This document shows positions 27,352-41,353 of a stretch of DNA of 64,000 nucleotides, piece by piece (the first letter of the stretch is position 1; the number at the start of each line of letters is the position of its first letter). The stretch comes from Anaspis maculata (lineage: Eukaryota > Arthropoda > Insecta > Coleoptera > Scraptiidae). The notes beneath the pieces are model-generated. The model did no database searches. It worked only from the letters and a program-made list of their open reading frames with translations, and was not told where the DNA came from. The translations under genes and the position numbers were made by a program. The stretch lies in the NCBI GenBank assembly GCA_949128115.1, contig OX421965.1, positions 50,769,257-50,833,256 on the forward strand, given 5' to 3'.

Positions 27352-30175
27352 AACCTAAACCCGAAAAATCGTTCTACACTTTTATCGGTGAAGCCGAGCG
27401 GATAACAAGAAATGATTTTTAAACTAACTTCTGCAGCAAATGACCAAAAAGCGAATTACCGAGAAGTTCTCCCGATTGTGAAGCAAATGACGAAGTAAAC
27501 GGCGTTGGATCATTTGAATGCGCAACCTAAACCCGAAAAATCGTTCTACACTTTTATCGGTGAAGCCGAGCGGATAACAAGAAATGATTTTGTCACTAAC
27601 TTCTGCAGCAAATGACCAAAAAGCCAATTACCGAGAAGTTCTCCCGATTGTGAAGCAAATGACGAAGTAAACGGCGTTGGATTATTTGAATGCGCAACCT
27701 AAACCCGAAAAATCGTTCTACACTTTTATCGGTGAAGCCGAGCGGATAACAAGAAATGATTTTGACACTAACTTCTGCAGCAAATGACCAAAAAGCCAAT
27801 TACCGAGAAGTTCTCCCGATTGTGAAGCAAATGACGAAGTAAACGGCGTTGGATTATTTTAATGCGCAACCTAAACCCGAGAAATCGTTCTACACTTTTA
27901 TCGGTGAAGCCGAGCGGATAACAAGAAATGATTTTTAAACTAACTTCTGCAGCAAATGACCAAAAAGCCAATTACCGAGAAGTTCTCCCGATTGTGCAGC
28001 AAATGACGAAGTAAACGGCGTTGGATTATTTGAATGCGCAACCTAAACCCGAAAAATCGTTCTACACTTTTATCGGTGAAGCCGAGCGGATAAGAAGAAA
28101 TGATTTTTAAACTAACTTCTGCAGCAAATGACCAAAAAGCCAATTACCGAGAAGTTCTCCCGATTGTGAAGCAAATGACGAAATAAACGGCGTTGGATTA
28201 TTTGAATGCGCAACCTAAACCCGAAAAATCGTTCTACACTTTTATCGGTGAAGCCGAGCGGATAACAAGAAATGATTTTTAAACTAACTTCCGCAGCAAA
28301 TGACCAAAAAGCCAATTACCGAGAAGTTCTCCCGATTGTGAAGCAAATGACGAAGTAAACGGCGTTGGATTATTTGAATGCGCAACCTAAACCCGAAAAA
28401 TCGTTCTACACTTTCATCGGTGAAGCCGAGCGGATAACAAGAAATGATTTTGACACTAACTTCTGCAGCAAATGACCAAAAAGCCAATTACCGAGAAGTT
28501 CTCCCGATTGTGAAGCAAATGACGAAGTAAACGGCGTTGGATTATTTGAATGCGCAACCTAAACCCGAAAAATTGTTCTACACTTTTATCGGTGAAGCCG
28601 AGCGGATAACAAGAAATGATTTTGACACTAACTTCTGCAGCAAATGACCAAAAAGCCAATTACCGAGAAGTTCTCCCGATTGTGAAGCAAATGACGAAGT
28701 AAACGGCGTTGGATTATTTGAATGCGCAACCTAAACCCAAAAAATCGTTCTACACTTTTATCGGTGAAGCCGAGCGGATAACAAGAAATGATTTTTAAAC
28801 TAACTTCTGCAGCAAATGACCAAAAAGCCAATTACCGAGAAGTTCTCCCGATTGTGAAGCAAATGACGAAGTAAACGGCGTTGGATTATTTGAATGCGCA
28901 ACCTAAACCCGAAAAATCGTTCTACACTTTTATCGGTGAAGCCGAGCGGATAACAAGAAATGATTTTGACACTAACTTCTGCAGCAAATGACCAAAAAGC
29001 CAATTACCGAGAAGTTCTCCCGATTGTGAAGCAAATGACGAAGTAAACGGCCTTGGATTATTTGAATGCGCAACCTAAACCCGAAAAATCGTTCTACACT
29101 TTTATCGGTGAAGCCGAGCGGATAACAAGAAATGATTTTGACACTAACTTCTGCAGCAAATGACCAAAAAGCCAATTACCGAGAAGTTCTCCCGATTGTG
29201 AAGCAAATGACGAAGTAAACGGCCTTGGATTATTTGAATGCGCAACCTAAACCCGAAAAATCGTTCTACACTTTTATCGGTGAAGCCGAGCGGATAACAA
29301 GAAATGATTTTGACACTAACTTCTGCAGCAAATGACCAAAAAGCCAATTACCGAGAAGTTCTCCCGATTGTGAAGCAAATGACGAAGTAAACGGCCTTGG
29401 ATTATTTGAATGCGCAACCTAAACCCGAAAAATCGTTCTACACTTTTATCGGTGAAGCCGAGCGGATAACAAGAAATGATTTTTAAACTAACTTCCGCAG
29501 CAAATGACCAAAAAGCCAATTACCGAGAAGTTCTCCCGATTGTGAAGCAAATGACGAAGTAAACGGCGTTGGATTATTTGAATGCGCAACCTAAACCCGA
29601 AAAATCGTTCTACACTTTCATCGGTGAAGCCGAGCGGATAACAAGAAATGATTTTGACACTAACTTCTGCAGCAAATGACCAAAAAGCCAATTACCGAGA
29701 AGTTCTCCCGATTGTGAAGCAAATGACGAAGTAAACGGCCTTGGATTATTTGAATGCGCAACCTAAACCCGAAAAATCGTTCTACACTTTTATCGGTGAA
29801 GCCGAGCGGATAACAAGAAATGATTTTGACACTAACTTCTGCAGCAAATGACCAAAAAGCCAATTACCGAGAAGTTCTCCCGATTGTGAAGCAAATGACG
29901 AAGTAAACGGCCTTGGATTATTTGAATGCGCAACCTAAACCCGAAAAATCGTTCCACACTTTTATCGGTGAAGCCGAGCGGATAACAAGAAATGATTTTG
30001 ACACTAACTTCTGCAGCAAATGACCAAAAAGCCAATTACCGAGAAGTTCTCCCGATTGTGAAGCAAATGACGAAGTAAACGGCCTTGGATTATTTGAATG
30101 CGCAACCTTAACCCGAAAAATCGTTCTACACTTTCATCGGTGAAGCCGAGCGGATAACAAGAAATGATTTTGACA

Positions 30176-30346
30176 CTAACTTCTGCAGCAAATGACCAAA
30201 AAGCCAATTACCGAGAAGTTCTCCCGATTGTGAAGCAAATGACGAAGTAAACGGCCTTGGATTATTTAATGCGCAACCTAAACCCGAAAAATCGTTCTAC
30301 ACTTTTATCGGTGAAGCCGAGCGGATAACAAGAAATGATTTTGACA
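30176..30346. repeat. 171-bp length-variant satellite monomer
   Basis: This monomer has lost one base (TTTAATGCG in place of TTTGAATGCG, about 30268), which shifts all later monomers by one. The same deletion occurs at about 36458 in the duplicated block, so it predates that duplication. Unit-length changes are rare in this array, which makes it a useful marker. Confidence 0.95.
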
Positions 30347-33300
30347 CTAACTTCTGCAGCAAATGACCAAAAAGCCAATTACCGAGAAGTTCTCCCGATT
30401 GTGAAGCAAATGACGAAGTAAACGGCCTTGGATTATTTGAATGCGCAACCTAAACCCGAAAAATCGTTCTACACTTTTATCGGTGAAGCCGAGCGGATAA
30501 CAAGAAATGATTTTGACACTAACTTCTGCAGCAAATGACCAAAAAGCCAATTACCGAGAAGTTCTCCCGATTGTGAAGCAAATGACGAAATAAACGGCCT
30601 TGGATTATTTGAATGCGCAACCTAAACCCGAAAAATCGTTCTACACTTTTATCGGTGAAGCCGAGCGGATAACAAGAAATGATTTTGACACTAACTTCTG
30701 CAGCAAATGACCAAAAAGCCAATTACCGAGAAGTTCTCCCGATTGTGAAGCAAATGACGAAGTAAACGGCGTTGGATTATTTGAATGCGCAACCTAAACC
30801 CGAAAAATCGTTCTACACTTTCATCGGTGAAGCCGAGCGGATAACAAGAAATGATTTTGACACTAACTTCTGCAGCAAATGACCAAAAAGCCAATTACCG
30901 AGAAGTTCTCCCGATTGTGAAGCAAATGACGAAGTAAACGGCGTTGGATTATTTGAATGCGCAACCTAAACCCGAAAAATCGTTCTACACTTTTATCGGT
31001 GAAGCCGAGCGGATAACAAGAAATGATTTTGACACTAACTTCTGCAGCAAATGACCAAAAAGCCAATTACCGAGAAGTTCTCCCGATTGTGAAGCAAATG
31101 ACGAAGTAAACGGCGTTGGATTATTTGAATGCGCAACCTAAACCCGAAAAATCGTTCTACACTTTTATCGGTGAAGCCGAGCGGATAACAAGAAATGATT
31201 TTTAAACTAACTTCTGCAGCAAATGACCAAAAAGCCAATTACCGAGAAGTTCTCCCGATTGTGAAGCAAATGACGAAGTAAACGGCGTTGGATTATTTGA
31301 TTGCGCAACCTAAACCCGAAAAATCGTTCTACACTTTTATCGGTGAAGCCGAGCGGATAACAAGAAATGATTTTTAAACTAACTTCTGCAGCAAATGACC
31401 AAAAAGCCAATTACCGAGAAGTTCTCCCGATTGTGAAGCAAATGACGAAGTAAACGGCGTTGGATTATTTGAATGCGCAACCTAAACCCGAAAAATCGTT
31501 CTACACTTTTATCGGTGAAGCCGAGCGGATAACAAGAAATGATTTTTAAACTAACTTCTGCAGCAAATGACCAAAAAGCCAATTACCGAGAAGTTCTCCC
31601 GATTGTGAAGCAAATGACGAAGTAAACGGCGTTGGATTATTTGAATGCGCAACCTAAACCCGAAAAATCGTTCTACACTTTTATCGGTGGAGCCGAGCGG
31701 ATAACAAGAAATGATTTTTAAACTAACTTCTGCAGCAAATGACCAAAAAGCCAATTACCGAGAAGTTCTCCCGATTGTGAAGCAAATGACGAAGTAAACG
31801 GCGTTGGATTATTTGATTGCGCAACCTAAACCCGAAAAATCGTTCTACACTTTTATCGGTGAAGCCGAGCGGATAACAAGAAATGATTTTTGAACTAACT
31901 TCTGCAGCAAATGACCAAAAAGCCAATTACCGAGAAGTTCTCCCGATTGTGAAGCAAATGACGAAGTAAACGGCGTTGGATTATTTGAATGCGCAACCTA
32001 AACCCGAAAAATCGTTCTACACTTTTATCGGTGAAGCCGAGCGGATAACAAGAAATGATTTTGACACTAACTTCTGCAGCAAATGACCAAAAAGCCAATT
32101 ACCGAGAAGTTCTCCCGATTGTGAAGCAAATGACGAAGTAAACGGCGTTGGATTATTTGAATGCGCAACCTAAACCCGAAAAATCGTTCTACACTTTTAT
32201 CGGTGAAGCCGAGCGGATAACAAGAAATGATTTTGACACTAACTTCTGCAGCAAATGACCAAAAAGCCAATTACCGAGAAGTTCTCCCGATTGTGAAGCA
32301 AATGACGAAGTAAACGGCGTTGGATTATTTGAATGCGCAACCTAAACCCGAAAAATCGTTCTACACTTTTATCGGTGAAGCCGAGCGGATAACAAGAAAT
32401 GATTTTGACACTAACTTCTGCAGCAAATGACCAAAAAGCCAATTACCGAGAAGTTCTCCCGATTGTGAAGCAAATGACGAAGTAAACGGCGTTGGATTAT
32501 TTGAATGCGCAACCTAAACCCGAAAAATCGTTCTACACTTTTATCGGTGAAGCCGAGCGGATAACAAGAAATGATTTTGACACTAACTTCTGCAGCAAAT
32601 GACCAAAAAGCCAATTACCAAGAAGTTCTCCCGATTGTGAAGCAAATGACGAAGTAAACGGCGTTGGATTATTTGAATGCGCAACCTAAACCCGAAAAAT
32701 CGTTCTACACTTTTATCGGTGAAGCCGAGCGGATAACAAGAAATGATTTTGACACTAACTTCTGCAGCAAATGACCAAAAAGCCAATTACCGAGAAGTTC
32801 TCCCGATTGTGAAGCAAATGACGAAGTAAACGGCGTTGGATTATTTGAATGCGCAACCTAAACCCGAAAAATCGTTCTACACTTTTATCGGTGAAGCCGA
32901 GCGGATAACAAGAAATGATTTTGACACTATCTTCTGCAGCAAATGACCAAAAAGCCAATTACCGAGAAGTTCTCCCGATTGTGAAGCAAATGACGAAGTA
33001 AACGGCGTTGGATTATTTGAATGCGCAACCTAAACCCGAAAAATCGTTCTACACTTTTATCGGTGAAGCCGAGCGGATAACAAGAAATGATTTTGACACT
33101 AACTTCTGCAGCAAATGACCAAAAAGCCAATTAACGAGAAGTTCTCCCGATTGTGAAGCAAATGACGAAGTAAACGGCGTTGGATTATTTGAATGCGCAA
33201 CCTAAACCCGAAACATCGTTCTACACTTTTATCGGTGAAGCCGAGCGGATAACAAGAAATGATTTTGACACTAACTTCTGCAGCAAATGACCAAAAAGCC

Positions 33301-35678
33301 AATTACCGAGGAGTTCTCCCGATTGTGAAGCAAATGACGAAGTAAACGGCGTTGGATTATTTGAATGCGCAACCTAAACCCGAAAAATCGTTCTACACTT
33401 TTATCGGTGAAGCCGAGCGGATAACAAGAAATGATTTTTAAACTAACTTCTGCAGCAAATGACCAAAAAGCCAATTACCGAGAAGTTCTCCCGATTGTGA
33501 AGCAAATGACGAAGTAAACGGCGTTGGATTATTTGAATGCGCAACCTAAACCCGAAAAATCGTTCTACACTTTTATCGGTGAAGCCGAGCGGATAACAAG
33601 AAATGATTTTGACACTAACTTCTGCAGCAAATGACCAAAAAGCCAATTACCGAGAAGTTCTCCCGATTGTGGAGCAAATGACGAAGTAAACGGCCTTGGA
33701 TTATTTGAATGCGCAACCTAAACCCGAAAAATCGTTCTACACTTTTATCGGTGAAGCCGAGCGGATAACAAGAAATGATTTTGACACTAACTTCTGCAGC
33801 AAATGACCAAAAAGCCAATTACCGAGAAGTTCTCCCGATTGTGAAGCAAATGACGAAGTAAACGGCGTTGGATTATTTGAATGCGCAACCTAAACCCGAA
33901 AAATCGTTCTACACTTTTATCGGTGAAGCCGAGCGGATAACAAGAAATGATTTTGACACTAACTTCTGCAGCAAATGACCAAAAAGCCAATTACCGAGAA
34001 GTTCTCCCGATTGTGAAGCAAATGACGAAGTAAACGGCGTTGGATTATTTGAATGCGCAACCTAAACCCGAAAAATCGTTCTACACTTTTATCGGTGAAG
34101 CCGAGCGGATAACAAGAAATGATTTTGACACTAACTTCTGCAGCAAATGACCAAAAAGCCAATTACCGAGAAGTTCTCCCGATTGTGAAGCAAATGACGA
34201 AGTAAACGGCGTTGGATTATTTGAATGCGCAACCTAAACCTGAAAAATCGTTCTACACTTTTATCGGTGAAGCCGAGCGGATAACAAGAAATGATTTTGA
34301 CACTAACTTCTGCAGCAAATGACCAAAAAGCCAATTACCGAGAAGTTCTCCCGATTGTGAAGCAAATGACGAAGTAAACGGCGTTGGATTATTTGAATGC
34401 GCAACCTAAACCCGAAAAATCGTTCTACACTTTTATCGGTGAAGCCGAGCGGATAACAAGAAATGATTTTGACACTAACTTCTGCAGCAAATGACCAAAA
34501 AGCCAATTACCGAGAAGTTCTCCCGATTGTGAAGCAAATGACGAAGTAAACGGCGTTGGATTATTTGAATGTGCAACCTAAACCCGAAAAATCGTTCTAC
34601 ACTTTTATCGGTGAATCCGAGCGGATAACAAGAAATGATTTTTAAACTAACTTCTGCAGCAAATGACCAAAAAGCCAATTACCGAGAAGCTCTCCCGATT
34701 GTGAAGCAAATGACGAAGTAAACGGCGTTGGATTATTTGAATGCGCAACCTAAACCCGAAAAATCGTTCTACACTTTTATCGGTGAAGCCGAGCGGATAA
34801 CAAGAAATGATTTTGACACTAACTTCTGCAGCAAATGACCAAAAAGCCAATTACCGAGAAGTTCTCCCGATTGTGAAGCAAATGACGAAGTAAACGGCGT
34901 TGGATTATTTGAATGCGCAACCTAAACCCGAAAAATCGTTCTACACTTTTATCGGTGAAGCCGAGCGGATAACAAGAAATGATTTTGACACTAACTTCTG
35001 CAGCAAATGACCAAAAAGCCAATTACCGAGAAGTTCTCCCGATTGTGAAGCAAATGACGAAGTAAACGGCGTTGGATTATTTGAATGTGCAACCTAAACC
35101 CGAAAAATCGTTCTACACTTTTATCGGTGAATCCGAGCGGATAACAAGAAATGATTTTTAAACTAACTTCTGCAGCAAATGACCAAAAAGCCAATTACCG
35201 AGAAGCTCTCCCGATTGTGAAGCAAATGACGAAGTAAACGGCGTTGGATTATTTGAATGCGCAACCTAAACCCGAAAAATCGTTCTACACTTTTATCGGT
35301 GAAGCCGAGCGGATAACAAGAAATGATTTTGACACTAACTTCTGCAGCAAATGACCAAAAAGCCAATTACCGAGAAGTTCTCCCGATTGTGAAGCAAATG
35401 ACGAAGTAAACGGCGTTGGATTATTTGAATGCGCAACCTAAACCCGAAAAATCGTTCTACACTTTTATCGGTGAAGCCGAGCGGATAACAAGAAATGATT
35501 TTTAAACTAACTCCCGCAGCAAATGACCAAAGAGCCAATTACCGAGAAGTTCTCCCGATTGTGAAGCAAATGACGAAGTAAACGGCGTTGGATTATTTGA
35601 ATGCGCAACCTAAACCCGAAAAATCGTTCTACACTTTTATCGGTGAAGCCGAGCGGATAACAAGAAATGATTTTTAAA

Positions 35679-38600
35679 CTAACTTCCGCAGCAAATGACC
35701 AAAAAGCCAATTACCGAGAAGTTCTCCCGATTGTGAAGCAAATGACGAAGTAAACGGCGTTGGATTATTTGAATGCGCAACCTAAACCCGAAAAATCGTT
35801 CTACACTTTCATCGGTGAAGCCGAGCGGATAACAAGAAATGATTTTGACACTAACTTCTGCAGCAAATGACCAAAAAGCCAATTACCGAGAAGTTCTCCC
35901 GATTGTGAAGCAAATGACGAAGTAAACGGCCTTGGATTATTTGAATGCGCAACCTAAACCCGAAAAATCGTTCTACACTTTTATCGGTGAAGCCGAGCGG
36001 ATAACAAGAAATGATTTTGACACTAACTTCTGCAGCAAATGACCAAAAAGCCAATTACCGAGAAGTTCTCCCGATTGTGAAGCAAATGACGAAGTAAACG
36101 GCCTTGGATTATTTGAATGCGCAACCTAAACCCGAAAAATCGTTCTACACTTTTATCGGTGAAGCCGAGCGGATAACAAGAAATGATTTTGACACTAACT
36201 TCTGCAGCAAATGACCAAAAAGCCAATTACCGAGAAGTTCTCCCGATTGTGAAGCAAATGACGAAGTAAGCGGCCTTGGATTATTTGAATGCGCAACCTA
36301 AACCCGAAAAATCGTTCTACACTTTCATCGGTGAAGCCGAGCGGATAACAAGAAATGATTTTGACACTAACTTCTGCAGCAAATGACCAAAAAGCCAATT
36401 ACCGAGAAGTTCTCCCGATTGTGAAGCAAATGACGAAGTAAACGGCCTTGGATTATTTAATGCGCAACCTAAACCCGAAAAATCGTTCTACACTTTTATC
36501 GGTGAAGCCGAGCGGATAACAAGAAATGATTTTGACACTAACTTCTGCAGCAAATGACCAAAAAGCCAATTACCGAGAAGTTCTCCCGATTGTGAAGCAA
36601 ATGACGAAGTAAACGGCCTTGGATTATTTGAATGCGCAACCTAAACCCGAAAAATCGTTCTACACTTTTATCGGTGAAGCCGAGCGGATAACAAGAAATG
36701 ATTTTGACACTAACTTCTGCAGCAAATGACCAAAAAGCCAATTACCGAGAAGTTCTCCCGATTGTGAAGCAAATGACGAAGTAAACGGCCTTGGATTATT
36801 TGAATGCGCAACCTAAACCCGAAAAATCGTTCTACACTTTTATCGGTGAAGCCGAGCGGATAACAAGAAATGATTTTGACACTAACTTCTGCAGCAAATG
36901 ACCAAAAAGCCAATTACCGAGAAGTTCACCCGATTGTGAAGCAAATGACGAAGTAAACGGCCTTGGATTATTTGAATGCGCAACCTAAACCCGAAAAATC
37001 GTTCTACACTTTTATCGGTGAAGCCGAGCGGATAACAAGAAATGATTTTTAAACTAACTTCCGCAGCAAATGACCAAAAAGCCAATTACCGAGAAGTTCT
37101 CCCGATTGTGAAGCAAATGACGAAGTAAACGGCGTTGGATTATTTGAATGCGCAACCTAAACCCGAAAAATCGTTCTACACTTTCATCGGTGAAGCCGAG
37201 CGGATAACAAGAAATGATTTTGACACTAACTTCTGCAGCAAATGACCAAAAAGCCAATTACCGAGAAGTTCTCCCGATTGTGAAGCAAATGACGAAGTAA
37301 ACGGCGTTGGATTATTTGAATGCGCAACCTAAACCCGAAAAATCGTTCTACACTTTTATCGGTGAAGCCGAGCGGATAACAAGAAATGATTTTGACACTA
37401 ACTTCTGCAGCAAATGACCAAAAAGCCAATTACCGAGAAGTTCTCCCGATTGTGAAGCAAATGACGAAGTAAACGGCGTTGGATTATTTGAATGCGCAAC
37501 CTAAACCCGAAAAATCGTTCTACACTTTTATCGGTGAAGCCGAGCGGATAACAAGAAATGATTTTTAAACTAACTTCTGCAGCAAATGACCAAAAAGCCA
37601 ATTACCGAGAAGTTCTCCCGATTGTGAAGCAAATGACGAAGTAAACGGCGTTGGATTATTTGATTGCGCAACCTAAACCCGAAAAATCGTTCTACACTTT
37701 TATCGGTGAAGCCGAGCGGATAACAAGAAATGATTTTTAAACTAACTTCTGCAGCAAATGACCAAAAAGCCAATTACCGAGAAGTTCTCCCGATTGTGAA
37801 GCAAATGACGAAGTAAACGGCGTTGGATTATTTGAATGCGCAACCTAAACCCGAAAAATCGTTCTACACTTTTATCGGTGAAGCCGAGCGGATAACAAGA
37901 AATGATTTTTAAACTAACTTCTGCAGCAAATGACCAAAAAGCCAATTACCGAGAAGTTCTCCCGATTGTGAAGCAAATGACGAAGTAAACGGCGTTGGAT
38001 TATTTGAATGCGCAACCTAAACCCGAAAAATCGTTCTACACTTTTATCGGTGAAGCCGAGCGGATAACAAGAAATGATTTTTAAACTAACTTCTGCAGCA
38101 AATGACCAAAAAGCCAATTACCGAGAAGTTCTCCCGATTGTGAAGCAAATGACGAAGTAAACGGCGTTGGATTATTTGATTGCGCAACCTAAACCCGAAA
38201 AATCGTTCTACACTTTTATCGGTGAAGCCGAGCGGATAACAAGAAATGATTTTTGAACTAACTTCTGCAGCAAATGACCAAAAAGCCAATTACCGAGAAG
38301 TTCTCCCGATTGTGAAGCAAATGACGAAGTAAACGGCGTTGGATTATTTGAATGCGCAACCTAAACCCGAAAAATCGTTCTACACTTTTATCGGTGAAGC
38401 CGAGCGGATAACAAGAAATGATTTTGACACTAACTTCTGCAGCAAATGACCAAAAAGCCAATTACCGAGAAGTTCTCCCGATTGTGAAGCAAATGACGAA
38501 GTAAACGGCGTTGGATTATTTGAATGCGCAACCTAAACCCGAAAAATCGTTCTACACTTTTATCGGTGAAGCCGAGCGGATAACAAGAAATGATTTTGAC

Positions 38601-41353
38601 ACTAACTTCTGCAGCAAATGACCAAAAAGCCAATTACCGAGAAGTTCTCCCGATTGTGAAGCAAATGACGAAGTAAACGGCGTTGGATTATTTGAATGCG
38701 CAACCTAAACCCGAAAAATCGTTCTACACTTTTATCGGTGAAGCCGAGCGGATAACAAGAAATGATTTTGACACTATCTTCTGCAGCAAATGACCAAAAA
38801 GCCAATTACCGAGAAGTTCTCCCGATTGTGAAGCAAATGACGAAGTAAACGGCGTTGGATTATTTGAATGCGCAACCTAAACCCGAAAAATCGTTCTACA
38901 CTTTTATCGGTGAAGCCGAGCGGATAACAAGAAATGATTTTGACACTAACTTCTGCAGCAAATGACCAAAAAGCCAATTAACGAGAAGTTCTCCCGATTG
39001 TGAAGCAAATGACGAAGTAAACGGCGTTGGATTATTTGAATGCGCAACCTAAACCCGAAAAATCGTTCTACACTTTTATCGGTGAAGCCGAGCGGATAAC
39101 AAGAAATGATTTTGACACTAACTTCTGCAGCAAATGACCAAAAAGCCAATTACCGAGGAGTTCTCCCGATTGTGAAGCAAATGACGAAGTAAACGGCGTT
39201 GGATTATTTGAATGCGCAACCTAAACCCGAAAAATCGTTCTACACTTTTATCGGTGAAGCCGAGCGGATAACAAGAAATGATTTTTAAACTAACTTCTGC
39301 AGCAAATGACCAAAAAGCCAATTACCGAGAAGTTCTCCCGATTGTGAAGCAAATGACGAAGTAAACGGCGTTGGATTATTTGAATGCGCAACCTAAACCC
39401 GAAAAATCGTTCTACACTTTTATCGGTGAAGCCGAGCGGATAACAAGAAATGATTTTGACACTAACTTCTGCAGCAAATGACCAAAAAGCCAATTACCGA
39501 GAAGTTCTCCCGATTGTGGAGCAAATGACGAAGTAAACGGCCTTGGATTATTTGAATGCGCAACCTAAACCCGAAAAATCGTTCTACACTTTTATCGGTG
39601 AAGCCGAGCGGATAACAAGAAATGATTTTGACACTAACTTCTGCAGCAAATGACCAAAAAGCCAATTACCGAGAAGTTCTCCCGATTGTGAAGCAAATGA
39701 CGAAGTAAACGGCGTTGGATTATTTGAATGCGCAACCTAAACCCGAAAAATCGTTCTACACTTTTATCGGTGAAGCCGAGCGGATAACAAGAAATGATTT
39801 TGACACTAACTTCTGCAGCAAATGACCAAAAAGCCAATTACCGAGAAGTTCTCCCGATTGTGAAGCAAATGACGAAGTAAACGGCGTTGGATTATTTGAA
39901 TGCGCAACCTAAACCCGAAAAATCGTTCTACACTTTTATCGGTGAAGCCGAGCGGATAACAAGAAATGATTTTGACACTAACTTCTGCAGCAAATGACCA
40001 AAAAGCCAATTACCGAGAAGTTCTCCCGATTGTGAAGCAAATGACGAAGTAAACGGCGTTGGATTATTTGAATGCGCAACCTAAACCTGAAAAATCGTTC
40101 TACACTTTTATCGGTGAAGCCGAGCGGATAACAAGAAATGATTTTGACACTAACTTCTGCAGCAAATGACCAAAAAGCCAATTACCGAGAAGTTCTCCCG
40201 ATTGTGAAGCAAATGACGAAGTAAACGGCGTTGGATTATTTGAATGCGCAACCTAAACCCGAAAAATCGTTCTACACTTTTATCGGTGAAGCCGAGCGGA
40301 TAACAAGAAATGATTTTGACACTAACTTCTGCAGCAAATGACCAAAAAGCCAATTACCGAGAAGTTCTCCCGATTGTGAAGCAAATGACGAAGTAAACGG
40401 CGTTGGATTATTTGAATGCGCAACCTAAACCCGAAAAATCGTTCTACACTTTTATCGGTGAAGCCGAGCGGATAACAAGAAATGATTTTGACACTAACTT
40501 CTGCAGCAAATGACCAAAAAGCCAATTACGGAGAAGTTCTCCCGATTGTGAAGCAAATGACGAAGTAAACGGCGTTGGATTATTTGAATGCGCAACCTAA
40601 ACCCGAAAAATCGTTCTACACTTTTATCGGTGAAGCCGAGCGGATAACAAGAAATGATTTTTAAACTAACTTCTGCAGCAAATGACCAAAAAGCCAATTA
40701 CCGAGAAGCTCTCCCGATTGTGAAGCAAATGACGAAGTAAACGGCGTTGGATTATTTGAATGCGCAACCTAAACCCGAAAAATCGTTCTACACTTTTATC
40801 GGTGAAGCCGAGCGGATAACAAGAAATGATTTTGACACTAACTTCTGCAGCAAATGACCAAAAAACCAATTACTGAGAAGTTCTCCCGATTGTGAAGCAA
40901 ATGACGAAGTAAACGGCCTTGGATTATTTGAATGCGCAACCTAAACCCGAAAAATCGTTCTACACTTTTATCGGTGAAGCCGAGCGGATAACAAGAAATG
41001 ATTTTGACACTAACTTCTGCAGCAAATGACCAAAAAGCCAATTACCGAGAAGTTCTCCCGATTGTGAAGCAAATGACGAAGTAAACGGCGTTGGATTATT
41101 TGAATGCGCAACCTAAACCCGAAAAATCGTTCTACACTTTTATCGGTGAAGCCGAGCGGATAACAAGAAATGATTTTTAAACTAACTCCCGCAGCAAATG
41201 ACCAAAGAGCCAATTACCGAGAAGTTCTCCCGATTGTGAAGCAAATGACGAAGTAAACGGCGTTGGATTATTTGAATGCGCAACCTAAACCCGAAAAATC
41301 GTTCTACACTTTTATCGGTGAAGCCGAGCGGATAACAAGAAATGATTTTGACA
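35679..41353. repeat. About 33-monomer block, second copy of 29488-35678
   Basis: A second domain of the array is a tandem pair of long blocks. Shared private markers include the one-base deletion GATTATTTAATGCG (about 30268 and 36458), GGATTATTTGATTGCG, GATTTTTGAACTAAC, GACACTATCTTC, AATTAACGAG, CCGAGGAGTTC, CCTGAAAAATCG and ACTCCCGCAGC with AAAGAGCC. The offset changes from 36 to 37, 34, 35 and then 33 monomers along the pair, so single or few monomers have been gained or lost within one copy since duplication. Confidence 0.85.
36367..36537. repeat. 171-bp length-variant satellite monomer (duplicate)
   Basis: It carries the same one-base deletion as the monomer at 30176, at about 36458, within the second copy of the long block. 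Confidence 0.95.
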
